Origin: Algisphaera sp039180025
GTDB taxonomy: Bacteria; Planctomycetota; Phycisphaerae; Phycisphaerales; Phycisphaeraceae
Direction: 5' to 3'
DNA: 64,000 bases
NCBI GenBank assembly: GCA_039180025.1
Contig: JBCDDZ010000014.1
Span: 7,296-71,295, forward strand
The notes under the pieces are model-generated. The model did not search any database and was not told the origin of the DNA. It saw only the letters and a list, made by a program, of their open reading frames with translations. A program made the translations under genes and the position numbers. Below are positions 8,828 through 16,616 of the stretch, piece after piece (the stretch's first letter is position 1; each line of letters begins with the position of its first letter).

Positions 8828-9766
8828 ATGCAGCAGCACACTTTGGGAAAAACAGAGCTCTCCGTGAGCGCACTGGGCTATGGGGCCGCGCCGATCGGGT
8901 TCCTCGACACGGACGTTCAGCACGTCGGCCGCGTGGTGAACAGTCTCCTGGACCAGGGGGTCAACCTTTTAGACACCGCGGCGGCGTACAAAGGCTCGGA
9001 AGAAGCGCTCGGCGAGACGGTCAGCCACCGGCGGGACGACTTCGTGCTGGTGTCGAAGTGCGGCATGGGCGGGCCCGCGGCGTATCAGGACCGGCCGTGG
9101 TCCGCCGACGCCATCACCGCCACGGTCGAACGGTCGCTGACCCGCCTCAAGACCGACCACCTCGACGTCTGCCTGCTGCATTCCTGCGGCCGCGACGTGC
9201 TTGAAGACGGCGAAGCTCTTGCCGCGTTGGTCCGGGCCCAGGAAGCGGGCAAGATCGGCTTCGCCGGCTACTCGGGCGACAACGACACCGCCGTCTACGC
9301 CGCGTCGCTGCCCGACCTCGCGGTGATCGAAACCTCGGTCAACCTCTGCGACCAGGCGAACCTCGACACCGTGGTCGCCGCCTGCCAGGCCAACGACCTG
9401 GGGGTGATCGCCAAGCGGCCGATCGCCAACGCCGCGTGGAAAGCCCCCTCGGCCCAGCCGGGCTTCTACCAGAAGTACGCCTCGGAATACCACCGCCGGT
9501 TCAACCTGATGGGGATCACGCCGCACGACCTGGGCTACCACGGGCACCCGGAGGTCGAGTGGCCAGAGATCGCCCTGAAGTTCACGCTGGCCCAGCCGGG
9601 CGTGCACACCGCGATCTGCGGCACGACCAGCGCGGAGAACGCCGAGCACAACCTCGCCGCCGCGAACAAGAACCCGCTGCGCGAAGAGGTGGTCGACAAG
9701 CTCCGGGCCGCGTTCGCCGCCGCCCGCGACGGCGACCCCGGCGGGGACTGGACCGGGCAGACCTGA
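8828..9766 (+). CDS. Aldo/keto reductase
   Basis: This 312-residue (beta/alpha)8 oxidoreductase uses NAD(P)H. The catalytic tetrad is readable: Asp49 (NLLDTA), Tyr54 (AAAYKG), Lys77 (LVSKCG) and His118 (CLLHSCG). The C-terminal half has the cofactor phosphate-binding region GVHTAICGTTSAENAEHNL. The substrate cannot be predicted from sequence. It lies 54 nt after the SET gene with its own -10-like TACACT at 8815-8820, 7 nt before the ATG. An inverted copy of the G-rich repeat follows directly after the stop codon. Confidence 0.92.
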   Translation: MQQHTLGKTELSVSALGYGAAPIGFLDTDVQHVGRVVNSLLDQGVNLLDTAAAYKGSEEALGETVSHRRDDFVLVSKCGMGGPAAYQDRPWSADAITATVERSLTRLKTDHLDVCLLHSCGRDVLEDGEALAALVRAQEAGKIGFAGYSGDNDTAVYAASLPDLAVIETSVNLCDQANLDTVVAACQANDLGVIAKRPIANAAWKAPSAQPGFYQKYASEYHRRFNLMGITPHDLGYHGHPEVEWPEIALKFTLAQPGVHTAICGTTSAENAEHNLAAANKNPLREEVVDKLRAAFAAARDGDPGGDWTGQT

Positions 9767-9767
9767 A

Positions 9768-9806
9768 CCCGCCCCCGCCCCCGGAATCATCCCCAGAAAC
9801 ACCCCC
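9768..9806 (-). repeat. G-rich interspersed repeat (inverted copy)
   Basis: Read on the minus strand, this stretch runs GGGGGTGTTTCTGGGGATGA then TTCCGGGGGCGGGGGC. It is nearly the same as the segment at about 10180-10235 inside the next gene, but in opposite orientation. It sits directly after the aldo/keto reductase stop. Confidence 0.7.
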
Positions 9807-9827
9807 GCGGCCCGGCTATGCTCCGCC

Positions 9828-10808
9828 GTGCTCCCGCTGGTCTACCACCCCGATTACGTCACCCCCCTACCCGATGGCCACCGGTTCCCGAGGCCCAAGT
9901 TCGGGATCCTGCGCGACCTCTTAATCAACGACGGGGTAGCGACCGCCGAGCAGTTTCACCAGCCGGTAGAAGCGACGCGCGAGCAGTTGGAGCGTGTGCA
10001 TTCGGCGGAGTACGTCGAAGCGTTTATGTCCGGGGGGTTGGGCCGAGACGCGGTGCGGCGGATCGGGCTGCCGTGGTCCGAGGGGCTGGTGAACCGCACG
10101 ATCACCGCGGTCGGCGGGACGATCCGGACCGTGGAATTGGCCCTGGGAAATCCCGGGGGCGGGGGTGATGCTTTCGGAGGGGGTATTTCTGGAGATACTT
10201 GCGGGGGTGCTTCCGGGGGCGGGGGCGGGGGGCTGGCGTGTAACACGGCCGGGGGCACGCACCACGCGCACCGCGGGTTCGGCTCGGGGTTTTGCATCTT
10301 CAACGACCTGGCGGTCGCCGCGGCGGAGATGCTGCACCGCGGGGCCGTGCAGCAGGTACTGATTATCGATCTGGACGTACACCAGGGCGACGGGACGGCG
10401 GCCATCTTCGCGGACGAGCCGCGGGTCTTCACGTGGTCGATGCACTGCGAAAAGAATTTCCCGTCGCGGAAAGTGCCTTCGGACCTGGACACCCCGCTGC
10501 CCGTGGGCGTGGGCGACGACCAATACCTTTCGGTGCTGGGGCAGACGCTGCCGGGGGTTTTGGAGCGGGTCGAGCCGGATCTGGTGCTGTACGACGCGGG
10601 GGTGGACCCGCACCACGACGACAAGCTCGGCAAGCTTTCGCTGACCGACGCGGGGCTGTACGCGCGGGACCGCTACGTGATCGAGCGCTGCCGCGAGCAG
10701 GGGATCGCGGTAGCGGGGGTGATCGGCGGGGGGTATCACGCCGACCACCGCGTGCTCGCGGACCGGCACGCGATCCTGCACCGCGCGGCCTCGAGCCTGT
10801 GGGCCTAG
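9828..10808 (+). CDS. Histone-deacetylase-family deacylase with a glycine-rich insertion
   Basis: This 326-residue protein of the arginase/deacetylase fold starts at GTG 9828, with a -10-like TATGCT 5 nt upstream. The zinc-site and active-site motifs are present: GGTHHAHRGFGSGFCIFND (tandem active-site His), LIIDLDVHQGDGTA (zinc Asp and His), LYDAGVDPHHDD, and GVIGGGYHADH with the transition-state Tyr. Bacterial members act on acetyl-lysine, acetylpolyamines or acetoin-like compounds; the order of motifs here recalls class IV HDAC-like sequences. About 30 residues of almost pure Gly/Ser/Ala (NPGGGGDAFGGGISGD and on) interrupt the protein just before GGTHHA. They are encoded by the same G-rich repeat seen between genes. 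Confidence 0.9.
   Translation: MLPLVYHPDYVTPLPDGHRFPRPKFGILRDLLINDGVATAEQFHQPVEATREQLERVHSAEYVEAFMSGGLGRDAVRRIGLPWSEGLVNRTITAVGGTIRTVELALGNPGGGGDAFGGGISGDTCGGASGGGGGGLACNTAGGTHHAHRGFGSGFCIFNDLAVAAAEMLHRGAVQQVLIIDLDVHQGDGTAAIFADEPRVFTWSMHCEKNFPSRKVPSDLDTPLPVGVGDDQYLSVLGQTLPGVLERVEPDLVLYDAGVDPHHDDKLGKLSLTDAGLYARDRYVIERCREQGIAVAGVIGGGYHADHRVLADRHAILHRAASSLWA
10152..10236 (+). repeat. G-rich interspersed repeat inside the deacylase gene
   Basis: These are degenerate copies of the element with core ttccgggggcgggggt, in frame with the gene. They encode the Gly-rich insertion just before the active-site His pair. The element at 9768-9806 is an inverted relative. Confidence 0.7.
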
Positions 10809-10862
10809 CGGTTGTCAAAAAAAACGTTGAGGGGTAGGCGACACGGCCGTGCGGGGCGGGTG

Positions 10863-10910
10863 CGGTCGGTCGGTCGGTCGGTCGGTCGGTCGGTCGGTCG
10901 GTCGGTCGGT
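10863..10910. repeat. Tetranucleotide microsatellite (CGGT)12
   Basis: Twelve perfect CGGT copies lie in the intergenic space between the converging deacylase and HDOD-GGDEF genes. Arrays like this are prone to slippage, but here no gene's reading frame depends on it. Confidence 0.97.
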
Positions 10911-10958
10911 GATTGTAGCCGTCGCCTGGGTCGTTCAACCGGTGGGCGGGGCGGCGGG

Positions 10959-12497
10959 TCAGCTCTGGCCGGGGAGGATGGTCGAGCCGTCGCTGCCGAC
11001 GTAAGACGAGAAGATCAGTCCGGGCTGGCCGCCGCGTTTGCGTTGATACATCAGTTCGTCGGCGGCGGCGAGGAGCTGGTCCAGCGACGCCGGGCCGAGC
11101 CCCGCGGCGTGGTAGACCGCCCCGAGGCTGAAGCGGATGGGCACGGTCTGGTCCGGCGAGACGCGGACGCGTTTGTCGAGGCAGGTGTCGCGCAGGCGGG
11201 AGGCGGCCACGCGGGCATCGTGCTCATCGATGTCGGTGATCAGGACGGCGAACTCGTCGCCGCCCAGCCGGCCGATCAGGTCGCTGCGGCTGACCGCGCG
11301 GCGGAGGAGCTTGGCGATCCCGCGCAGGAGCAGGTCCCCGGCGTCGTGGCCGTGGCGGTCGTTGACGGGCTTGAAATCGTTGAGGTCCAGGAGCATGCAG
11401 CAGACGCCCGCGGTGTCGGCGGTTTTGGTGAGGCGCTGCTCGGCGAGGCTGAAGAACCCGCGGCGGTTGAGGACCTTGGTCAGGGGGTCGGTGAAGGCTT
11501 CGAACCGCAGGGTGCTGAGGTCTTCCTTGTGCCGGCTGTGCTTTTGTTTCATGGCACAGAGCTGGCTGACGAGGTGGACGGTGTTGGCCGCGACGGCGTC
11601 GAGGAACGGCTGGGGGCTGAGCGCCGGGCCGCCGTCGCGGGACGGGTCGCGGCCCAAGCGGCGCTGCGACTCGGCGTAGACGTGGCCCAGGAACGCGTCG
11701 GGGGTGGCGTAGGCGTGGGTGAGCACCCGGCCGTGGACCGCCATCAGCCGGTCCAGGTCGGTCGGGTCGATCTCGCCGTCGTCGTGGGGCAGGAGCCCGG
11801 CGACGAACAGCGCGAGGGTCAACGCCGCGTCGTCCCGGGGCTCGGAGAGCTGATGGTGGTGGCGGACCCGGTCGGAGGTTTCGTCGGAAACGCCCCACTG
11901 CTGGAGTACGTGGGCGCCGGCCTCGGCGTGGTCGAGCCCGAAGTGGGCCCGCTCCGCGTCGCTCCAGTTCTGCGTGGCCGGCCGCAGGGCCAGGCGGTCC
12001 CGGTAGAACGCCGGGTCCAGTGTCATCAGCATCGGCAGCCCCAGGTCCGCGATGAGCCCGAGGGTATACGCCGAGGCTTTGCGTTCCGGGTCGATCGCCA
12101 GCGCCGCGAGCTGGGCCGCTTCCGCTTTGCGGACCGAGGCGTTCCAGACCGCGGTGACCTGTTCTTTGTCCAGGCCGAGGTTTTCCGAGAGCGACTGGAG
12201 GCCCATCGCGAGCCCGATGGCGTGGACCGGGCCGGCCCCGAGCTGGAGCACGGCCCGCCCGACCGCGGTGATCTCGTTGAGCCGGCGGTTACCCGCGGAG
12301 TTGACCACCCCCAGGACCCGGGCGGTCAGCGTCGGGTCGCGTTCGATGATTTTGGTGATCTGCCGGGGGTCTTTGCCGTCACACGCGAGCAGGTCGAGCA
12401 GCGGGCCGGGCCGCATGGGCAAGACGCCGTCGAGGCGAGCGAGCGTCTGCTGGGCCTGCGGAGCGGCGACGCGGCTGGGGGGGGGCGATTGGGCCAT
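10959..12497 (-). CDS. HDOD-GGDEF signalling protein (probable diguanylate cyclase)
   Basis: The N-terminal half (about residues 10-210) is an HDOD domain: RLDGVLPMRPGPLLDLLA, then RDPTLTARVLGVVNSAG and AIGLAMGLQSL. The C-terminal half is a GGDEF domain: DPLTKVLNRRGFF, LLDLNDFKPVNDRHGHDAGD, and RLGGDEFAVL as the active loop. The catalytic signature is intact, so synthesis of c-di-GMP from two GTP is expected. The product-inhibition site just before it reads SRSD instead of RxxD, so feedback inhibition may be lost. A GTG at 12539 would add 14 residues; I prefer ATG 12497. A PilZ protein, a possible receptor, is encoded at 7.5 kb. Confidence 0.9.
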   Translation of the reverse strand: MAQSPPPSRVAAPQAQQTLARLDGVLPMRPGPLLDLLACDGKDPRQITKIIERDPTLTARVLGVVNSAGNRRLNEITAVGRAVLQLGAGPVHAIGLAMGLQSLSENLGLDKEQVTAVWNASVRKAEAAQLAALAIDPERKASAYTLGLIADLGLPMLMTLDPAFYRDRLALRPATQNWSDAERAHFGLDHAEAGAHVLQQWGVSDETSDRVRHHHQLSEPRDDAALTLALFVAGLLPHDDGEIDPTDLDRLMAVHGRVLTHAYATPDAFLGHVYAESQRRLGRDPSRDGGPALSPQPFLDAVAANTVHLVSQLCAMKQKHSRHKEDLSTLRFEAFTDPLTKVLNRRGFFSLAEQRLTKTADTAGVCCMLLDLNDFKPVNDRHGHDAGDLLLRGIAKLLRRAVSRSDLIGRLGGDEFAVLITDIDEHDARVAASRLRDTCLDKRVRVSPDQTVPIRFSLGAVYHAAGLGPASLDQLLAAADELMYQRKRGGQPGLIFSSYVGSDGSTILPGQS

Positions 12498-12622
12498 GAT
12501 GGCGGCAAGACGAGAGGTGACACGGCGGGGCGGATTCACACAACATCGCTGCCCGATAGGTAGGCGCTATCGGCCAAAACCCCTTCGCAATTAACACGTC
12601 ATTCTTGAGGGCGTACGATCGA

Positions 12623-13525
12623 TCAGGCCGACAGGAGCCCCCGGGCGAAGGCATGGAGTTCGCCCATGTTGCCGCAGGCGACGACATTTTCGGAACCGCC
12701 GTTGCCCCGCGGCAAAGCTTGACCGCCCACGATCAAACGGGCGTTGATCTCCGTCAGGGTTTGGGCCAAGTTATCGATCTCGTCGGGCGTCGGGACCGCT
12801 TCGCGGTGCGAGCAGGACAGCCAGACCAGGCGCGGCTGGTACCGCTGGGCCGCCTCGATCAGCGAGCCCAGCGGCAGGTTGGCCCCCAGATTCACGTCCC
12901 GATAACCCGCTTCGACGCAAACGCAAGCGCTCATCAACGACCCGAGGATGTAGGGGTCGTTTGCCGGGGCAGCCCCGAGCGCGAGGGGGCGGCCCGAGCC
13001 TGCTTCCGGGCTGATCGGGGCGTCTTCGAGCGTGGGCTCGGCGAGGAGCAGCCGCAGCTGGTTCAGGGCGTTGAGGCAGATATCCATCGCCCGGTGCTCG
13101 ATGTAGATCCCGCGCGACTCGTGCTTCCAGACCTCACCCAGCTCGGTCATGGCGCTGCGGATCGGCCCGTCGCAGAGCCAGGCCACGCTTTTGCCGCGGA
13201 AATAGAGGTCTAGTAGCAGACCGCGGGCTTCCTCGGCCTTGCCGTCGAACAGGAATTTTTCGAGCAGGCGGGCCGCTTCTTCGGGCTGGACCCCGCGGTG
13301 CTGGACCGCGACCCGTCCGACCGAGCTGATCCCCAAGAGTTCGGGCCGCACGATCGGGAGCTGGGCCTCGCGCGCGAAGCGGACGGCTTCTTGGATCGTG
13401 ATCCGCCGGTGGCCGCCCATGGTCCGGTTGACCCGCAGCCGGCCCCCGTCGGCCCATCGTTTGAGCGACGACTCACTAACGCCGATGACCTGGGCGAGTT
13501 CTTTAGGGGAGAGGCTTTGTTTCAT
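12623..13525 (-). CDS. MerR-type regulator with a cobalamin-binding-like domain (CarH/LitR-like)
   Basis: Residues 1-60 form a MerR/excisionase-type winged helix: LSPKELAQVIGVSESSLKRW, then GGHRRIT. Residues 75-165 match the four-helix cap of B12-dependent regulators. W133, E143 and H144 keep the W-x9-EH motif that senses the adenosyl ligand in CarH. Residues 180-300 look like the Rossmann B12 domain (VNLGANLPLGSLIEAAQR, RLIVGGQALPRG). However, the expected lower-ligand motif [E/D]xH is DPY here, with Tyr192 where His is normal. It may bind cobalamin differently or not at all. In related systems such proteins repress carotenoid genes in the dark; no such genes are adjacent. Confidence 0.85.
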   Translation of the reverse strand: MKQSLSPKELAQVIGVSESSLKRWADGGRLRVNRTMGGHRRITIQEAVRFAREAQLPIVRPELLGISSVGRVAVQHRGVQPEEAARLLEKFLFDGKAEEARGLLLDLYFRGKSVAWLCDGPIRSAMTELGEVWKHESRGIYIEHRAMDICLNALNQLRLLLAEPTLEDAPISPEAGSGRPLALGAAPANDPYILGSLMSACVCVEAGYRDVNLGANLPLGSLIEAAQRYQPRLVWLSCSHREAVPTPDEIDNLAQTLTEINARLIVGGQALPRGNGGSENVVACGNMGELHAFARGLLSA

Positions 13526-13681
13526 AGGAACTTCACGAAGTCTAGGCCCCTACCGGGGTGGGGACGACTTGTACGTTATTTGACCTTTCCATCGTCAGTC
13601 TGGGGGTCTCGCCGCCGCGACGGGGCCGATAACCCGGTGGCGGCGGCGGACCCCGGGGTGTGGATGCCGTATGCTGCCGCG

Positions 13682-14392
13682 ATGGGTGATTCCCTCTCCA
13701 GTTCGCGTGAGCTTGATGTCGCTGGCTACGGCTTTTCTCAGGACGACCTGCCGGGGCTGGACCACGGCCCGCTCGTGCTGCGGGATTGGTTCGGCTTCGG
13801 CGACCCGCCGGCGACGGCCGGTGCGCCGCCGGAAGTGCCGGAAGTGCCGGAGGGGCCGGCCCGGGACTTCGACCTGGAGATCGGGTCGGGCAAGGGGACG
13901 TTCCTGATGCAGCAGGCCGGCCTCGAACCGGGCGTCGATTTTTTGGGGATCGAGTGGGCCAAAGCGTTCTGGCGTCACGCCGCCGACCGGGCCCGGCGTC
14001 ACGCGCTGCCCAACGTCCGGCTGCTCTGGGCCGACGCCACCGTCTTTGTCCGTAATTACGTCGGGGACGCCTCGCTGCGCTGCGTCCACATCTATTTCCC
14101 CGATCCTTGGCCGAAAAAGCGTCACCAGAAACGGCGCACGGTCCAGGCCCCGTTTCTCCGCGAGCTGCACCGGGTGCTCCGGCCCGGCGGCGAGGTCCGC
14201 TTGGCCACCGACCACGCCGATTACTTTACGTGGATGCAGGACCACGCCGGGCGGGTCGAGGCGCTGTTCGAACGTCGGCCGTTCGTCTCCCCCGACTCGG
14301 CGGGCGAGGGGGAGCTGGTGGGCACGAATTTCGAGCGTAAATACCGCCGTGAAGGCCGGCCGTTTTACGCCATGGTGCTGGCCAAGCGCTGA
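13682..14392 (+). CDS. trmB: tRNA (guanine-N7-)-methyltransferase
   Basis: TrmB methylates G46 of tRNAs using SAM. The 236 residues include the SAM-binding motif LEIGSGKGTFL (about 60-70), FLGIEWAKAFWRHAADR, the signature IYFPDPWPKKRHQKRR with its catalytic Asp, and the C-terminal GTNFERKYRREGRPFY motif. The N-terminal 55 residues are extra, with a short repeat EVPEVPEG encoded by a small direct repeat. ATG 13682 is chosen over upstream in-frame codons because TATGCT at 13670-13675 lies 6 nt before it and the upstream translation is unrelated to TrmB. Confidence 0.95.
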   Translation: MGDSLSSSRELDVAGYGFSQDDLPGLDHGPLVLRDWFGFGDPPATAGAPPEVPEVPEGPARDFDLEIGSGKGTFLMQQAGLEPGVDFLGIEWAKAFWRHAADRARRHALPNVRLLWADATVFVRNYVGDASLRCVHIYFPDPWPKKRHQKRRTVQAPFLRELHRVLRPGGEVRLATDHADYFTWMQDHAGRVEALFERRPFVSPDSAGEGELVGTNFERKYRREGRPFYAMVLAKR

Positions 14393-14524
14393 GGGCGGGG
14401 CCCCGCGGGCGGCGGGGGCGGGGCCACGCTTGGTTGGGGTTTCCCACCGGCCCGCCACGGGTTATGGGGCCCGGCGTTCATAGCCCTTCGCGGCGGGGAG
14501 GGCTCGGGTATCATGGCTGTAGCA

Positions 14525-15043
14525 ATGTCCTCGATCTCGGAGAACCCGACCATGCTTCATCTTTTCTGGCGCTGCCGCGTCGTGCTGCTGATCGCCTGCC
14601 TGACGGCCGCCTCGGGCTGCACGCCGCAGACGACTTCGGACGCCGCCCCCGCCCCGCCGCCGCGGGCCGTTCCGGTGGAAATCCTGTCGCAGGCTGCCGG
14701 CCAAAACCTGTCGGTGGACGCTTACGGGCTGAACCTGATCGACCGCCGGGCGTTTACGGATCTGGGGCTGGCCGCGGTCTTCAGCGAGCAGGGGTTCGAG
14801 GTGGATTTTCAAAGCCACTCGGTGGTCCTGCTGAGCCTCGGCGAGCAGCCCAGCGGCGGGTACTCGGCCCAGATCACCGCTCTACAGCGCAAAGGCCCCG
14901 AGCTTTTCGTTCAGGCGACCGCCGTGGCCCCCGGGCCTAGCGACGTGGTCACCACGCAGATGACCACGCCCTACACCGCGGTGGTGACCCCCAAACTCCC
15001 GAGCAACCTCAAACTCCGCAGCGATATCACCTCGCTGCCCTGA
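14525..15043 (+). CDS. Lipoprotein with a PrcB-like C-terminal domain
   Basis: This is an exported lipoprotein with a hydrophobic core (VVLLIACLTA) and a lipobox ending ASGC about 32 residues in. After a Pro/Ala linker, residues 75-170 resemble the PrcB C-terminal domain (protease-complex subunit family): HSVVLLSLGEQPSGGYSAQI, then TTPYTAVVTPK near the end. In treponemes PrcB supports an outer-membrane protease; here no partner is visible and the role is unknown. A -10-like TATCAT at 14509-14514 contains an in-frame ATG at 14513, so ATG 14525 is the better start. A copy of the G-rich repeat follows the stop. Confidence 0.7.
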   Translation: MSSISENPTMLHLFWRCRVVLLIACLTAASGCTPQTTSDAAPAPPPRAVPVEILSQAAGQNLSVDAYGLNLIDRRAFTDLGLAAVFSEQGFEVDFQSHSVVLLSLGEQPSGGYSAQITALQRKGPELFVQATAVAPGPSDVVTTQMTTPYTAVVTPKLPSNLKLRSDITSLP

Positions 15044-15384
15044 CCCCCGGCCCCCGGAATCCCGCAAAACAACGCAAAAACCTCGGAATCCTCTCGAAAA
15101 AATTCTGGAAATAGAATTTATGAATAAGTGTAGATCCGGAGTCCGGCCCCGCCGCGGACACCGAGGTAAGGCCGGGATAGCCCGCGGCTTGAGGCGGGGA
15201 GTGGCCCGGGGGACCCGGGGGGTGGGGGCGCGTGGAGCCTTGTTTTGGTGACGCTTCGTGAACCCGTCGTGGAATCCGTTTCAAAAGCCATGCCGACACG
15301 TAACCGATAAAATTTCTAGTGGATGGCCCCGCATGGCGTGGCCGTCGCGTCTGTCGCGGCTCCGTGCCGCCCCGGTGCCCGCGT
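15044..15384. other. Intergenic region with one G-rich repeat copy and an AT-rich patch
   Basis: Nothing coding is seen. Directly after the PrcB-like stop is the element ccccggcccccggaatcc (15045-15062). An A/T-rich patch at 15085-15130 follows and could contain the promoter of the next gene. Confidence 0.5.
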
Positions 15385-16542
15385 GTGATCCGTGTCGTCT
15401 GCCCAAACTGTTCGAACCCGCTGGACGTCGATCCCGGCTTTGCCGGCGGCGTCTGCCGCTGCTCCGAATGCGGCAAGGTGCTCTCTGTTCCCCACGACTC
15501 CCCGAAAGGCCCCCCCCCGATGGCCCGCAAACCCGGCTCCTCTTCTTCTGGTCAGCCTTCCCGCCCCGACTCCCCGATGGGGGGCTCGGGCAGCACCGCG
15601 GGGTCGAAGTCCGGCACCAAGTCCGGGACCCGGGCCGGCACTGCCGCGGGGACCTCGGCCGGCACCCGGGCCGGGTTTTCGACGATGCAGGCCCCGGGGA
15701 ACACCGAGCCCGCCGGCGGCCCGCTGATGTCTCTGCCGGCGGCCCGCAAGCCGCGGCCGGCGCTGGTGGCTCTGGCCATCGCCGGCTGGGCCACGTTCGT
15801 GGTGCAATGGGTCTTGATCGTCGTCATTATCGTCGGCCGCGGCGATCAGCCCCGGGTCGCCGCGGCCGAGTCCGCCCCGCCCCGGGTCGCCGCCAACCCG
15901 TCTCCGGTGGGCGCGGGTCCCGCGCCCGCCCCCGCCAACCGGCCGACGCCCACGCCGGCCCCGGCCCCCACGCCCCGCATCGATGCCTCGAACCCGTTCC
16001 AGATGCTCGACGCCAATGCGCTGGGGATGCCGCTCAACTCCGGCCACACCGCGGTGCTGCTCGACGCGGTGGACCGGTCCAAGGCCTGGTTCGACGACGC
16101 CAAAGCCGCCCTCCTGGCCGGCCTCACCCGGCCGACCGGCAACCGACGCGCGAGCCTCGTGCTCATCCGCGACGGCAAGACCCTGACCTACAACAACCGG
16201 ATCTTCAACCCCAACCCGAACCAGCTCACCCCGCTGCGCCGCTTCCTCGATCCCGTGACGCCCGCCGGGTCCCGCGGGCTCGGGGCGGGGCTCGACGCCG
16301 CCATCGGCTCGGGCGCTAACGAAGTCGTTTTTATCACCTCACGCTCCACCAACTGGAGCGCGTACCTCTCGACGCTGGAGAGGAAGCTTCAGCCCTCGGG
16401 CCGACGCGTCACCCTCCACGTGGTGCAGATGGGCGACCCCTCGCCCGAGCTGCGGGCTTTTGTTGAGGGGGCCAACGGCGGACGATATACCGTCCTCTCC
16501 GCCGAGCAACTGGACACCTGGCGCAAAGCGGCGGGCCTCTGA
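15385..16542 (+). CDS. Zinc-ribbon, single-pass membrane protein with a long linker and a C-terminal alpha/beta domain
   Basis: The frame starts best at GTG 15385 (VIRVVCPNC). A CPNC-x10-GGVCRCSEC zinc ribbon comes first (residues 6-27). A Ser/Gly/Thr repeat region (SKSGTKSGTRAGTAAGTSAG) and a transmembrane helix at about 135-158 (LVALAIAGWATFVVQWVLIVVIIV) follow. After a Pro/Ala linker there is a domain of about 170 residues ending at the stop. That domain has features of a vWA-like fold (TAVLLDAVDRSKAWFDDAK, NEVVFITSRSTNWSAYLSTLERKL), but the usual DxSxS metal site is not clear, so this is tentative. It is probably anchored with the C-terminal domain outside. Function unknown. Confidence 0.65.
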   Translation: MIRVVCPNCSNPLDVDPGFAGGVCRCSECGKVLSVPHDSPKGPPPMARKPGSSSSGQPSRPDSPMGGSGSTAGSKSGTKSGTRAGTAAGTSAGTRAGFSTMQAPGNTEPAGGPLMSLPAARKPRPALVALAIAGWATFVVQWVLIVVIIVGRGDQPRVAAAESAPPRVAANPSPVGAGPAPAPANRPTPTPAPAPTPRIDASNPFQMLDANALGMPLNSGHTAVLLDAVDRSKAWFDDAKAALLAGLTRPTGNRRASLVLIRDGKTLTYNNRIFNPNPNQLTPLRRFLDPVTPAGSRGLGAGLDAAIGSGANEVVFITSRSTNWSAYLSTLERKLQPSGRRVTLHVVQMGDPSPELRAFVEGANGGRYTVLSAEQLDTWRKAAGL

Positions 16543-16616
16543 GTCGATCCCGCTTTTCTTCCGGCCCGACCCCGTTTATTCACGCGGGCCACCCTTGGGC
16601 GCGGGGCCGCGGCGGG

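Noticed and set aside
10812..12563. A 583-residue plus-strand frame over the HDOD-GGDEF gene
   Set aside because: It starts in the CGGT array and runs antisense to conserved HDOD and GGDEF motifs.
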